Notes under the pieces: generated by a model
Seen by the model: the letters and a program-made list of their open reading frames with translations, nothing else
What the model was told of the DNA's origin: nothing
The model's database searches: none
Origin: Utricularia gibba
Taxonomy: Eukaryota > Streptophyta > Magnoliopsida > Lamiales > Lentibulariaceae
DNA length: 64,000 nucleotides
Reading direction: 5' to 3'
Assembly: GCA_002189035.1 (NCBI GenBank)
Contig: CM007989.1
Location: 5,239,001-5,303,000, forward strand
Program-made: the position numbers and the translations under genes
In this document: positions 1 to 11,114 of the stretch, piece after piece
Layout of the letters: each line of letters begins with the position of its first letter
Position numbering within the stretch: the first letter of the stretch is position 1

Positions 1-1263
1 GATAACCTGACACACATTGAGTTCCCTAAACAATTTAGCCAATAGTTCTCACAATTGATGTAATGAGATTACTAGAACCTATGTGTCGGTGTCGATTAGA
101 GAATCGATTCACTGGATGACTCATATTCGAGATACTACTATGGGAAGCTAAGCAAGTGTCAGTAGCAAGATCTCGAATATTGCAGCCGTGCAAGTAAGCT
201 TAGACTTAGGTCAACAAAGTTATCTTGATCTTAACCTCACATTTTTTATCATTACTAATGGGAGCCTACTCATGGCTTGTCTAGTATGGATGAGTAGGGA
301 TGTGACTCTTTAAGGTTGGAGATAGTTGATTGATCAATAAATGATTCATCACTCATGTTAGCAATGAGATCATATCTCAAGTAATTGCATCAAAGCCTAA
401 CAGTAAGTCCTGAACCCAGGGTAATGACACTCGAATTGTTTGAGTAGGTCATTGAATGTTAGTGCTTGAATACAATTCTAAGTTCGATACATCAGAAAGA
501 AACACACCCATGTTCTAGTATCGAATGAGATATAAGTATGATGAAAGCTATTCACTGCATGGTGGCTGGTCATGGAAAGGCTCAATAAGTTCACCTGATT
601 ATTCTTACATCTTGGGGATCATGATATGTTGCTAGATATCACTCATGATCGATAATAATGGATTTGATTAATTAAGAGTTAATTAATAAATCCATTATTA
701 CGCTCTTGATTGAAGAAGGCTATAGGGTCACACACAATAGTGGAGTCACTCAACGATATAAAATAGAATGATACAATTACATGAGATGTAATTGGTAAAG
801 TGGATAAATTAAATTGAGAGTTATTTTGAGATTAATATTGATTAAACTCAAAATAAAAGATCATATATAGATAAGATTTGGAACATATACATATCTCCAC
901 AAGATAAGATCTTTACGAAGATATAATTGATATGTTAGCATATATCTATTAAAAGATTTAGATCTTGAGATCTACTCCAAAAGGTCTTCGTGGTCTCTTA
1001 GACTGATCTACAAGGGGCATTTTTCTTTACTAGCACTTGAGTAATTCGACCAGCATTCAAACGCCTTGAGAAGGTTATCGACGAAGTGCTCCACGTGTGG
1101 ATACCAAAGAGGCCGTCTCTTATTGGCGGTTGGTGAACAACGGAGTCATCTGAAAGTTATTTCAGCATCCCTTAGTTTGATGTATACCGTATTCCAAGAT
1201 CTCTTCACTGCCCATCAAATTCCGCTACTTTTGAGACATACGATGTTTACGAGAAACCCAGCA
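1..1263 (+). repeat. D-family LTR (copia type), 5' end cut by window
   Basis: This matches, block by block, the LTRs at 26193-27616 and 32530-33933. The last of these is followed by a tRNA-Met primer site, which identifies the family as a copia-type LTR on the plus strand. About the first 210 bases lie outside the window. Shared landmarks are a near-palindrome TTAATTAA-GAG-TTAATTAA near 670, a TATA-like GATATAAAATAG near 757, and a terminal GAGAAACCCAGCA where the other copies end AACCCAACA. Near 1200-1222 the usual segment (GGTTTCTCAAAA and neighbours) is replaced by a stretch resembling the sequence just downstream of the LTR. No gene lies in it. Confidence 0.8.
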
Positions 1264-1270
1264 GTCTCTT

Positions 1271-1320
1271 CACTGCCCAACAAATAGAGACTGATTGTGT
1301 AACGAATAGACTGAAGCAAC
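1271..1320 (+). repeat. Module P, copy 1
   Basis: A 50-base direct repeat of 2959-3008 with about three mismatches. Its first 15 bases also occur at 1206-1220, inside the preceding LTR. It begins CACTGCCCAACAAATAGAG. Confidence 0.75.
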
Positions 1321-2958
1321 CCAACAGTCTCTTCTGTTGAGAAGTGCACGATGTATATAGAATCTCCCAAGCTGAGGGACATATTCAGGGTAAAGAATCA
1401 AACATGGTGCCGCGAAGGTGACCCTTCCATCGAAAAGGAAACTCCATTGCCTTCGTAGGGGCTACCCTTGTTGCTGATTCCGTTAGTAGGACGAAGAAGG
1501 AAATGGAAACTCCTTTGTTAGGGAAAGGGCATCAGTATTCTAGACCCGAAATTCTGCAGACGACGGCATGGTCATCCGTAGCCAATCAACCAGACACTGA
1601 CGGTGGAGCCTAACGACGGAAGGAAGTGGTGCGGGATACGCCATGAGACTCTTTGATGGCATTTGTTAGACCTTCGAACATGTAGTTGACGTCGAGCGAG
1701 TTTTCATGGCACGCACCATCGTTCTCGAATGAGCATTTATTTGTCCCAACAGAACCTCCGTCTTGTAGTCAGCATAGAACTCGTTGACACTAAAACGTAA
1801 TTGGCGGTATCTACTCGGCAGCAGCGGATTCCACAAGGTGAACATGTGGATGATGCACAATAACGCACGCAACACATGAAGAAGAACCCGTGAGTAGTTT
1901 GTCCGGCATGCAGATACGAGCATTCGATTTCGACGTGCGAGACCACAAACCAGCTCAAGGACAGACTTACGAAGGGCTTTTCATGAATGATAAACGCATC
2001 CACGCTGGCACCCTGATGCATGGGATGATTACAGATGAAGGTGTAAATAAAAAGTTGTCAGGCATGAAAGCGAAACACTATCCAATGAGTGTCGTCCGAC
2101 ACAATCCATGTCGTGGTCTGTATCCGACAGTTTCTAGAAAACAACTAGTGGGGAACGAGTCCACCACAGTTTCCTTGATGAGAGATTTGGAGATGTGGAA
2201 TGGAGGGACGTGTAGTTTTTAGCAAATGCACCTCGAGCCACCATCCAATTGGCTGCCTCGTGATGCACATTGAGGTTTTATCGAACTGAAGAGGATGTGC
2301 GTTCAGTATGGCTCGTTGCATGCATGCAGCCGCCGTGGCATTACACAAGAGTTTCGCAAATCGTCCTGCTTGGCTGGGTCCTAGAGCAACTTCAGGGAGC
2401 GGTCCTTGATGGTTGCATGCCCTCCAACGGATTTGAAGATCAGAGTGGTGGAGATGTGACGGAAATACGCCACTAGAACACAGTTTGCATATGCACAAAC
2501 GGAGCCAAACACTATAAGGTTGTCTATTACATCACCATTCATGGATGACGATTCGGTCGCTTAAGATGATGCAAATGAGGACGTCCTTGGATGCACACTG
2601 GAAATCCCGTGACTATAATACTCTTGTAGCAGTGCATGCGAAACACAACCTGGTGCTACCCGCGGATTTCTCGGCCTTGAAACCTTGGAGGTACAATTCT
2701 TGTGTTTCGAAGTGCACAGTGCATTCGGGATATCGCAAACTGAGATACATACACGTTAAGAGAAAAAATCCAACATGGCGCAGCGGAGGCAACTTTTCCA
2801 CTGAAACGAGAATCTCCTTCACATCCACCATCCCTTTCTCTGGCCTACCCTTGTTGCTGATGCCGTAAGTAGGACGAATAAGCATATGGTAACTACATTG
2901 CAACTTGGAAAGCATTGGTGTTCGAAATTCAAGCTAGTGGATTACGGGGCACGGTCTC

Positions 2959-3008
2959 CACTGCCCATCAAATAGAAACTGATTGTGTAACGAATAGACC
3001 GAAGCAAC
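2959..3008 (+). repeat. Module P, copy 2
   Basis: Second copy of the 50-base repeat at 1271-1320, beginning CACTGCCCATCAAATAGAA. It is followed by module R and then by the truncated copia element H. Confidence 0.75.
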
Positions 3009-3201
3009 CGGTGCCATACACTAAGTAGGGTCGTAGATAGAGTTTGTCGGAGCTTGGAACATTCACATGGTCTCGATCGAGTTTTCTCTCTTCCATCGTA
3101 ATCAAATGAGCATGGATACGACCCTGCCACTTCCTCTTTATGGCAGCCCTGGAGAAACTCATTCATACTAGAATAAAATTGCTAGTAACTACTTTACGGC
3201 A

Positions 3202-4330
3202 GCCCGAAATCAGTAGGCTTTAAGTTTCAAGACTGGTTTTTCACTTTCATAGGGATAGAACAATCTGAAATCAGTAGATGATTTTATGTACATGAAAGCT
3301 CTTTTCACAGCTTCCTTGAGTTGTTGTTGGTTTGTTGAGGAAGCGAGATATGACATTTACACAAACACACAAGTGAGGCCTTGTATGTTAGAGATAAATG
3401 AGGCTTCCAATTATACTTCTATAAGTAGTGGCATCCACATTATTTCGCTGATTGTTCTCTCCAATCACCTGTTTGTAATCCAAAGGCGTTTTTGAAGGAT
3501 TGACATCTTAGAACCTAAACCTTTCAAGAAGTTCATTACAGTAATTTTTCTGAGATATGAATGTTCCAATACCTTTAAGTTGATGAATTTCCATGCCTAG
3601 ATAGTAGAACATCATTCCAAGGTCAGTCATCTTGAATTCATTTTTTAGCACAGCTTTGAAATACTCAATCTTCCTTTCATTACCTGAGGTAATCATAAGA
3701 TCATCCATATATAAGCTAATAAATAAACAATCATCTTCTTTTCCTTTAACATATAGTGAGTAATCACTATATGTTTTTCTGAAACCAATACCTTGGAGAA
3801 AGTTACCCATGCGTTCATTCCATGCGCTAGGAGCGTGCTTCAACCCATAGAGAGATTTCTTTAGCTTCAATACCTTGTCTTCATGACCTGACACTTCGAA
3901 GCCTTTTGGTTGTTAAACAAAAACAACCTCCTTCAGCACACCATTCAAGAACGCAGTCTTGACATCCATGGATGCACATTCCATCCATGAGCACCTGAAA
4001 TGTCAAGAAGTACTTTAATCGTGTCAAATCTTGCTACTGGTGCAAAAATCTCATAAAAATTTATTCCTTTGATCTGACTATATCCCTTGGTTACTAATCT
4101 AGCCTTATATTTGTTGATAGAGCCATCTGCATTCATCTTGGTTTTGAATAACCACTATCCTTGGATTTATCAACTAACTCCCATGTTTCATTTTCAAGTA
4201 TAGAATTTATTTCTTCCTTCATGGCCTCCCTCCATTTCGGATTTTGTACAGCCATTTTAAATGATGTTGGATCTCCTGTCAATAATCCATCCAAAATATC
4301 AGCTACAGCATCTTCGACATTATCATTCAA
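3202..4330 (-). pseudogene. RT and partial RNase H of copia element H
   Basis: Minus-strand frames at 4133-4330, 3945-4136 and 3508-3894 give the copia RT block in order: an N-terminal WREAMKEEINSIL, then [12 protein letters not shown] and [14 protein letters not shown], then KKSLYGLKHAPSAWNERM and the catalytic YMDDLMITSGN box. About 300 bases beyond 3508 correspond to the RNase H start in element G. The pieces lie in different frames with short gaps, for example a lost stretch in the [10 protein letters not shown] region near 3950. The catalytic YMDD is preserved, but the protein is not producible as one chain. Confidence 0.85.
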
Positions 4331-4403
4331 CTTGGAGAAACTTATTGTACGGCCTTGTTTCTGTTGCTTCTTCTAATGTCAGTAACATGTATATCTTCAT
4401 TAT

Positions 4404-5373
4404 CTATTGAATCTCTGATGTTTTTGCGTTTCCTCCTTTGCCAATCACGATCAGATGGATAATAATCTTTATCATCAGTATCAGGTTCCTCTCCATCAGA
4501 TTCATCTGTTGATGACTCTTCTGCATTCGTGACTTGCTCCTCTTCTGGGATTTCGATATTCCCATCTGAATGTTTATCATTAGCATGATGAGATTGTACA
4601 TATAGGGGTTCAGAGTTTGATTCTGAATTCTAATTGGATGAGCCATCTTAAATTGTGACCTTCTCCTCCTCTGGAGCTGGAAAATTCTCATTTGAATGCT
4701 GATCATTTACTTGATTTGAATCTTCATAAACGAGTTCTGAAGTTTCTTGGTGTGTTGAATTCCTGGAAGAAAAGTTTTGAGGCATGTGTGTCCAGAGGTA
4801 TCCTTTCACATGGCTATGCCTTCCACGACTTTTATGAGCTTCTGCATCATTCAAAGAAATGCAATCATCAATTAAAGTATACCTTGCACCTTCATCCAAA
4901 GTGACATCATGGGTGAAGATAAATTTTTTCTGTTGAGGTAAATAAACTTTATATCCCTTGATAGTGTTGGTATAACCAACAAATACATCAGATACAGATT
5001 TCTTATCATGTTTTTCTCGTTTTTGGTCTGGTACATGAGTAAAACACAAACTACCAAAGATTCTGAGATGATCAACCTTTTTAATATAATCATGCCATTT
5101 TTCATGGGCGGTTTTTCCACTAATCGCCCTTGAGGGAAGCAAGTTCAATATAGATGTAGATATCGCTTCAATCCAAAAATTCACAGGAAGATCTTTCTCA
5201 AACAATAGCCATCTTGACATATCAAAGATTGTTCTGTTTCTCCTTTCACATATACTATTCTGTTGTGCAGAATATGGTACGGTGAATTGATACATGATTC
5301 CCTCATTTCCACATAACATTCTCATGCTATTATTGTAGAATTCGCCTCCATTGTCTGATCTAATTATCTTCAA
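4404..5373 (-). pseudogene. Integrase core and acidic linker of copia element H
   Basis: The frame at 4648-5373 starts within the integrase catalytic core: [12 protein letters not shown] holds the second Asp and [15 protein letters not shown] the Glu of the D-D-E triad. The region ISGKTAHEKWHDYIKKVDHLRIFGSLCF is typical of the copia integrase C-terminal half. The following Asp/Glu/Ser/Asn-rich stretch, continuing in another frame to 4404, is the variable linker before RT. The homologue in G reads [10 protein letters not shown] where H reads QQNSICERRN. Frameshifts near 4650 and 5380 separate it from its neighbours. Confidence 0.83.
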
Positions 5374-5433
5374 AGAGCATCCACTCTAATTCTCAATCAT
5401 CACTTTGAATTTTCGAAAGATATGAGGAACTTC

Positions 5434-6358
5434 TCACTTGCTTTTAAGAAAGTAAACCCAACAATAACGTGAATAATCATCAATGAATGTAACAAAATAT
5501 CTACTCCACCCTAATGAACATTCCTTAAATGGTCCACAAACATCTGTATGCACAAGCTCTAATTTCTCCTTTGCCACTGAATCACTGGAATAAAAGGGTT
5601 TTTTACACTGTTTACCTTGATGGCACACTTCACATATGGCATTAGCAAACTTGATGTCTTTCAATTCCAGTACTTCCTTATTCTTTTTCAATATTTTCAG
5701 ATTGTTGAAGCTAAAGTGCCCGAAACGTTTGTGCCAAAAGCTACTTTGATCCTGAAGTGAGAAAATACAACTTTTATGATCACTGACCATGGTAAAGGTT
5801 GTAGGTGGTCAACACAGCATGAAATTCAATCTTCGTTTTTTGATCAGCAACCTTAACTTTAGTGGTTATACCACCAGCATCCTTTATCAGCTCATTATCA
5901 AAACCTTGCCTGCTCAATTGGCCAAAGCTCAGCAAGTTCTGTTTGAGGTTTGATGAATAATAAACATCATCAATTTGAACAATTCCTTCTTTTAGCAAGA
6001 GTAAAATGCTTCCTTTGCCCACAATGCCAATATTTTCACCAGTGCACGTGCTTACCTCGTTCCCAATCTTTTCAAGCTTGAGAAATGACCTTGTATCACA
6101 ACATACATGATAGGAGGCACCAGAGTCCAAGTAACAGCCTTCTTCTTATACAAGTAACATACTTGTATCACAAGTATGTATCACAACATACTCAAAAGGA
6201 TCTTCAAAAGATATTTCTGGCTCATCTTCAAAGTAGGTAAAGGATGTATGTGATTTCTCTTCCCTCGAAGTAGCCTTCTTGTTATGCTCAACTTTTATTG
6301 GATTTGACATTCCACATACCTTGTCAAGATGGCCTCTTTGATTGCATTTCGTGCACAA
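5434..6358 (-). pseudogene. Zinc knuckle, protease and integrase N-terminus of copia element H
   Basis: Three frames, reading from 6358 down. A CCHC zinc knuckle (CTKCNQRGHLDKVC) ends the gag part. The frame at 5780-6130 carries the aspartic protease box DSGASYHV and its downstream half. The frame at 5434-5790 carries the HHCC integrase zinc domain (WHKRFGHFSFNNL, CEVCHQGKQ) and the first catalytic Asp region VHTDVCGPF, followed by [20 protein letters not shown]. It is collinear with 51582-52520 of element G. Breaks occur near 6140 and 5780. Confidence 0.85.
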
Positions 6359-6443
6359 AGCATCAGGCTTCCACCAACAAAACTCACTCCTATGATTTTG
6401 TTTGTTACAACGCTTGCAAGCATTTGTTGATTATTCACATTAT

Positions 6444-7043
6444 TGTTGGGTTTACATCTTGGGGATCATGATATGTTGCTAGACATCACTTATGATCGAT
6501 AATTATGGATTTGATTAATTAAGAGTTAATTAATAAATTCATTATTACGCCCTTGATTGAAGAAGCTTATAGGGTCACATACAATAGTGGAGTCACTCAA
6601 CGATATAAAATAGAATGACACAATTACATGAGATGTAATTGGTAAAGTGGATAAATTAAATTGAAAGTTATTTTGAGATTAATATTGATTAAACTCAAAA
6701 TAAAAGATCATATATAGATAAGATTTAGAATATATACATATCTCCATAAGATAAGATCTTTACGGAGATATAATTTGATATGTTACCATATATCTATCAA
6801 AAGATTTAGATCTTGAGGAATTCGATCTAAAATACTGATCTACAAGGGGGCGTTTTTCTCTACTAGCACCTGAGGAATTCGACCAGCATTCAAGAGACTT
6901 GAGAAGGTTATCGACGAAGTGCTCCACGTGTGGATACCATAGAGGACGTCTACTATTGGCGGTTCGTTTACGGTTTAGGGTTTCTCAAAATTTTTAAAAT
7001 TCCGCTGCTTTTGAGACATATGATGTTTACGAGAAACCCAACA
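6444..7043 (+). repeat. Rearranged D-family LTR piece
   Basis: From 6454 to 7043 this is the 3' half of a D-family LTR on the plus strand, matching 602-1263 and 33334-33933. It ends exactly at the LTR terminus GAGAAACCCAACA. Its left edge TGTTGGGTTT (6444-6453) is the reverse complement of that same terminus, fused directly to the LTR interior. The piece therefore carries a 10-base inverted end. It separates copia element H from a gypsy fragment. The flanking five bases (ATTAT and CATTG) do not form a clear target duplication. Confidence 0.75.
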
Positions 7044-7077
7044 CATTGATGTAAGTAGTTGTACTAATGTTGTTAAC

Positions 7078-7440
7078 AACATGTTGGTAGAGAATTTGCG
7101 ACTATCAATTGTGAGGTATCCAAAGTCTTACAATTTACAGTGGTTCAATAAAGAAAGTGAGGTAATGGTGACCAAACAAGTGTTTGTGGTATTTTCCAAA
7201 GGAAGGTATGAAGATAAAGTCCTGTGTGATGTTGTACCTGTGCATGCTTGTCACATCCTTTTAAGGAGTTCATAGGAATATAATAGAAGAGCATTGCATG
7301 ATAGATTTAAGAATAAGAATTCCTTCAATTATAATGGACGCTCAATCACAATTGCTCCATTATCTCTAAAGGAGGCACATGAAGATGAGTGGAGAATAGA
7401 GTGAAAAAAAGAGAATAGAGTGAAAAAAGACCCAAGGAAG
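7078..7440 (+). pseudogene. Gypsy pol fragment (after the protease active site)
   Basis: The translation contains YNLQWFNKESEVMV, VFVVFSKGRYEDKVLCDVVP and VHACHILL, then after a stop a region like the gypsy arginine-rich continuation (EYNRRALHDRFKNK, APLSLKEAHED). This order is the familiar stretch between the retroviral-type protease and RT in Ty3/gypsy polyproteins of plants. The protease active site itself is not present. The fragment lies between the rearranged LTR piece and the 5' LTR of element A and has no LTR of its own in view. Confidence 0.7.
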
Positions 7441-7463
7441 TGACCGAGGACGCCATATTGCTC

Positions 7464-8169
7464 TGTCTTATTAACACCATTTTTGTTATGTTTTTATATA
7501 TGTTTGAAAACATGTTTTGTAGGGATAAATGCTATTTAGTATGCTAAATTATCTTCTTTTACGTACTTAGTCTGCTAGAATGTGTTTATTGTGAAAACAG
7601 GCTCAATTGGCAACAATTGAGCCGAAAACTCTGTGAACTGGAAACTCGTTGTAGACCTTTCCTTAGTTTATAAACATGTTTCTGTTTAAGCTTTCCATGT
7701 TTGCCTTTAAGTTTAACGCGCTTTTACTATTCATGCAAACCATGCTCTGTTTCTGCAAACTATTACTCTGTTTTCAAACATTCAAAGCTAGGTTTAAGCC
7801 TAGGGGATCTCTTGAGTGACACAAGAGCTAGACCCTTGTGTAAAATATAGCCAAATTACTTTTATTTTATGTTTTATGCACCTACACGTTAATTTGAATC
7901 CCTCTTCATCCCTGCAACTCGTTTATTCCAGTAACTGTTATTTTACGTCTTACCTGCATTAGACTTAAATCCCAGAAAACCCCCCTTGTTTCAAGTAATT
8001 GTGATGAACTTCAGAAAATTGCAACCATTTCCTGCGGATTCGACCATTGCTTGCCACACTACATTAATTCTTGTGATTTGTGAAGTAGAATAGCTCGGTT
8101 TATAAATTTCTTTTGATGCGTTGAATGTGCTAAACCCCGACATTTAGCAACTCATTCCAACGTTCATCA
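7464..8169 (+). repeat. 5' LTR of element A, internally deleted
   Basis: It starts TGTCTTATTAACACC (the 3' LTR has TGTGATAACACC) and ends TTCATCA, three bases before the primer site. It aligns to the 3' LTR at both ends but lacks about 505 bases: after GCCGAAAACTC it passes directly to TGTGAACTGG, where the 3' LTR carries 16252 to about 16756 in between. The lost part may contain promoter sequence. The tail around GATTCGACCATTGCTTGCC is the conserved Athila-type LTR end. Confidence 0.85.
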
Positions 8170-8172
8170 AAA

Positions 8173-8190
8173 TGGCGCCGTTGCCGGGGA
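8173..8190 (+). other. Primer-binding site, tRNA-Asp type
   Basis: TGGCGCCGTTGCCGGGGA, lying three bases after the 5' LTR end, is the complement of the 3' end of plant tRNA-Asp including CCA. This is the usual primer of Athila elements. It is absent after the 3' LTR at 17296, where copy B has lost this part. Confidence 0.9.
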
Positions 8191-8342
8191 AACGGAGTCT
8201 GTTAATTTTTCTATTGTTAATGCATTTACATTCCTTTGGAGGTCCACTTGAACCCCTTGATTTGGAGATCGAGAGGACCAAAAAATTACTGAGAAAGAAG
8301 CACAAACAAAGTCAGCAAGAGCCTAAGTTGAGAGCCGAAGAG

Positions 8343-9690
8343 ATGGCTGACAACCCACCAAATAACCAACAGCTTGTGAATATTTTGGAGAAGACTATTG
8401 GAGAATATGAGTCACCAAATCATACATACCGAGGGCACTGCATTACCTTTCCTATAACAGCAAATAATTTGGAGTTGAGGCCAGGAACCCTTGCTCTGTT
8501 TCCTAAGTATTATGGGAACAAGAAAGAGGATCCTCATATGCATATTGATGATTGTATTGCTGTTGGAGTTGTGCTGTGACTCAAGGATGTGACTGAGGAT
8601 GATTTACTACTCAGAGTCTTCCAATTTACTCTTGAAGGATATGCTAAGACGTGGTTCAATACACTTGAACCTGGAAGTATTAGAAGCTGGATGGAAATGA
8701 ATAAAGCATTTTTAAATCATTTTTTTCCTACCTCGAGAGCAGATGAAATTCGAAGCAAAATTGAGAATATTTTTCAGGATTATGATGAGCCTCTACATGA
8801 GTATTGGGACAGGTTCACAACCCTTCTTTCGAGCTGTCCACACCATGGATTCGATAGATTAAAGCAAGTGAAATGTTTTTCAAAGGGATTAACTGCTGCC
8901 CAAAGAGATAAATTGGATTCTGGTGCACATGGGAATATGAGCACTCTTACCCCATATGAAGGCTGGGAGAAAATTAAAGAAATGGTTGGACATTCAAGGC
9001 GTTCTCAATTTCGATCCAGAGCCCAGCGACAAGTGAATGAGATGGGAGTACTAAGAGAAGATAAAGCAGCATGAAATGACAAGGATATTGCGGAATTGAA
9101 GGATATGATGAAAGGATTATTTCTTGTTCATGCTAAATCCGTGCCTTGTGAAGTCTATGGAATTTTGGGACATACTCTTGATCATTGCTTCATGAAAGGA
9201 AATCAGGAAGAACCACTTGAAGGAGTGAATGCAGTAGGGTACATGAATAATAGAGTTGATTATTTCAGGCCCAAGAATGACCAGCGATTTGAGCCTACGA
9301 GGAATCATCCCAATTTCAGCTGGAGAAGCACCAATGTTGAAAATCCACAACATCTGGGATTTAATCAACAGCACCAACCAGCTCAAACAAATCGTTTCAG
9401 CAAGGACATAGTGTTCAGCAGGGGAATAGGTATCAAAGCAAGCCTTATCAACCCCCACATCAAAGAGCCGACCAGCCAAGCACTTCAAGTGTTAAACCAA
9501 CTCCTTCCACTGAAGAAATGATGAAGATGATGCTAGAAAACATGGCCAGACGTGATGCTGAAGAAGCAAAACGGGATGCTGAACAGGCCAAAAGGAATGT
9601 TGAATCTGAGAAGATGATGAAGAGTCTTGAGAGGCAAATTGGCCAACTTGCTACAGAGCTTGCTGAACTGAAAGGAAACTCAGGGAAATA
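8343..9690 (+). pseudogene. gag of element A
   Basis: The likely start is ATG at 8343 (MADNPPNNQQ), because the longer upstream frame begins inside the primer site. The retrotransposon gag core runs about 8460-9070, with YYGNKKEDPHMHIDD, TLEGYAKTWFNTLEPGSI, FLNHFFPTSRADEI and HEYWDRFTTLLSSCPHHG. In-frame TGA codons sit at 8577 and 9072; the second is AGA in copy B. The zinc knuckle near 9140 reads CEVYGILGHTLDHC, with Tyr for the second Cys. A frameshift near 9410 is followed by a charged, coiled-coil-like stretch (ARRDAEEAKRDAEQAKR) ending in KGNSGK. Confidence 0.88.
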
Positions 9691-11114
9691 ACCATCTCAG
9701 CCCAATGCTAATCCGAAGGCCAACATTTCTGCTATAGAACTTCGTGGGGGAAAGCAGCTCCCTGACCGAAAAGCCCCTACAAGCCACAGCAAAGCAGCAG
9801 AAGGGATTCAAATTAATTCTGAGGATAAGGTGCAGCATGAAAAGGCAGTTGGGGAACCTGTTGCTGAGATCAAGAAGACGCCTCCTTTTCCTGGAAGATT
9901 GCAAGCTCGAGCAAGGAAAGAAGAAAAGGACTCTATCATTTCAGCCTTGGACTCTGCAATGACAGGAATTACAGTTGTCGAAGATGCTGATGGAAAGAAG
10001 GTGGCGACACGAGTTCAAAATGGTTGGAGGGTATGTATTGACTACAGAAAGCTGAACGGAGTAACAAGGATCACTACCCTCTACCCTTTGTGGACCAAAT
10101 GTTGGACAGGTTAAGTGGTAAAAGTTTTATTGCTTTCTTGATGGGTACTCAGGGTATAATCAGGTTGCTGTGGCACCGGATGATCAAGAAAAGACGACTT
10201 TTACCTGCCCCTTTGGCACCTATGCGTACAAGAAGATGCCATTTGGTCTCTGCAATGCCCCAGCGACGTTTCAAAGGTGTGTTACCAGCATTTTTTCGGA
10301 TTATATTGATGATTTCATTGAAGTATTCATGGATGACTTTACTGTGCATGTGACTAGCTTTGATGATTGTTTGAATCATTTAGAACTTGTTTTGAAACGT
10401 TGTGTTGAGAAAGATTTAGTTTTGAACTCTGAAAAATGCCATTTCATGGTACGCCAAGGAATTGTACTTAGCCATGTTGTTACTGAAGCAGGTCTTACGG
10501 TAGATCCTGCTAAGGTAAGTACTATTTCTGGTTTACCATATCCACATGATGAAAGAGGATTTCGTACATTTTTAGGCCATGTTAGATTTTACAGGAGGTT
10601 TATTAAGGGATTTTCTCAAATTGCTCGACCATTGACTAACCTCTTGCAAAAAGATGTTGAGTTTATTTTTTCAGATGAATGTAAGCATGCTTTTGAAACT
10701 ATCAAGGCAGCCGTGACATCAGCTCCTATCATCCAAGCACCCAACTGGAGTGAACCATTCCATGTGATGGCTGATGCATCTAATTATGCAGTAGGAGCTG
10801 TGTTAGGCCAGAAACTTAATGGAAAAAACACTGTTATCAGCTATGCCTCTAAAACTTTGGATAATGCTCAAGCAAATTACACTACAACCGAGAAGGAGAT
10901 GCTATCTGTTGTATTTGCCTTAGAGAAGTTCAGAAGCTATTTGTTGGGTAACAAAGTGATTGTGGATACAGACCAGGCCGCCATCAAACACCTCATGTCC
11001 AAAAAGGAGACCAAACCAAGGCTTATGAGGTGGGTCTTATTGCTGCAAGAGTTCAATGTGGAAATCAGGGATAAGCCTGGGAAGCTCAATGAAGTTGCAG
11101 ATCATCTTAGTTGA
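9691..11114 (+). pseudogene. Reverse transcriptase and RNase H of element A, protease deleted
   Basis: After a gag tail (PPFPGRLQAR) the frame passes directly to ITVVEDADGK and WRVCIDYRKLNG of RT, so the aspartic protease and the N-terminal RT region are missing. Two frameshifts near 10070 and 10135 follow. From 10170 the frame is clean: [19 protein letters not shown], then [11 protein letters not shown] with the catalytic Asp pair, then RNase H ([42 protein letters not shown]). A TGA at 11112 replaces the Arg codon found in copy B and separates it from integrase in the same frame. Confidence 0.88.

Larger units (their letters stand above)
1264..3201. other. Decayed region with duplicated modules
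   Basis: Frames on both strands are short and none is recognised. Three modules occur twice. P is a 50-base stretch at 1271-1320 and 2959-3008 with about 3 mismatches. Q is a looser match at about 1400-1570 and 2766-2934, sharing CTACCCTTGTTGCTGAT. R is a still looser match at about 1670-1800 and 3050-3190. Module order differs: P-Q-R in the first copy, Q-P-R in the second. On the minus strand both R copies give a weakly similar reading (NEF...EV...S), but with frame changes. It may be a decayed duplicated gene or an unidentified element. I do not assign a function. Confidence 0.45.
3202..6428 (-). mobile_element. Copia element H, truncated at both ends
   Basis: Ty1/copia remnant on the minus strand. 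It is collinear and highly similar along its length to 49362 to about 52612 of element G. Reading from 6428 down it holds a zinc knuckle, protease, integrase, linker, reverse transcriptase and the start of RNase H. The left end joins sequence of the duplicated region at 3201, and the right end stops in the zinc-knuckle region. It has neither LTR, and many stops and frameshifts break it. In places it keeps residues that G has lost, such as the first Cys of the third zinc knuckle and an uninterrupted frame across the start of the integrase core. Confidence 0.88.

Noticed and set aside
1666-3166. Minus-strand readings with a faint likeness to the end of pentatricopeptide-repeat proteins (YVLVS..., NEFYA...MKTR)
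   Set aside because: The likeness needs several frame changes and few identical residues. I do not claim it without a profile search.
8172-8342. Apparent longer gag start (MAPLPGKRSLLIFL...) in element A
   Set aside because: It begins inside the tRNA-Asp primer-binding site. The ATG at 8343 gives a more likely gag start in the same frame.
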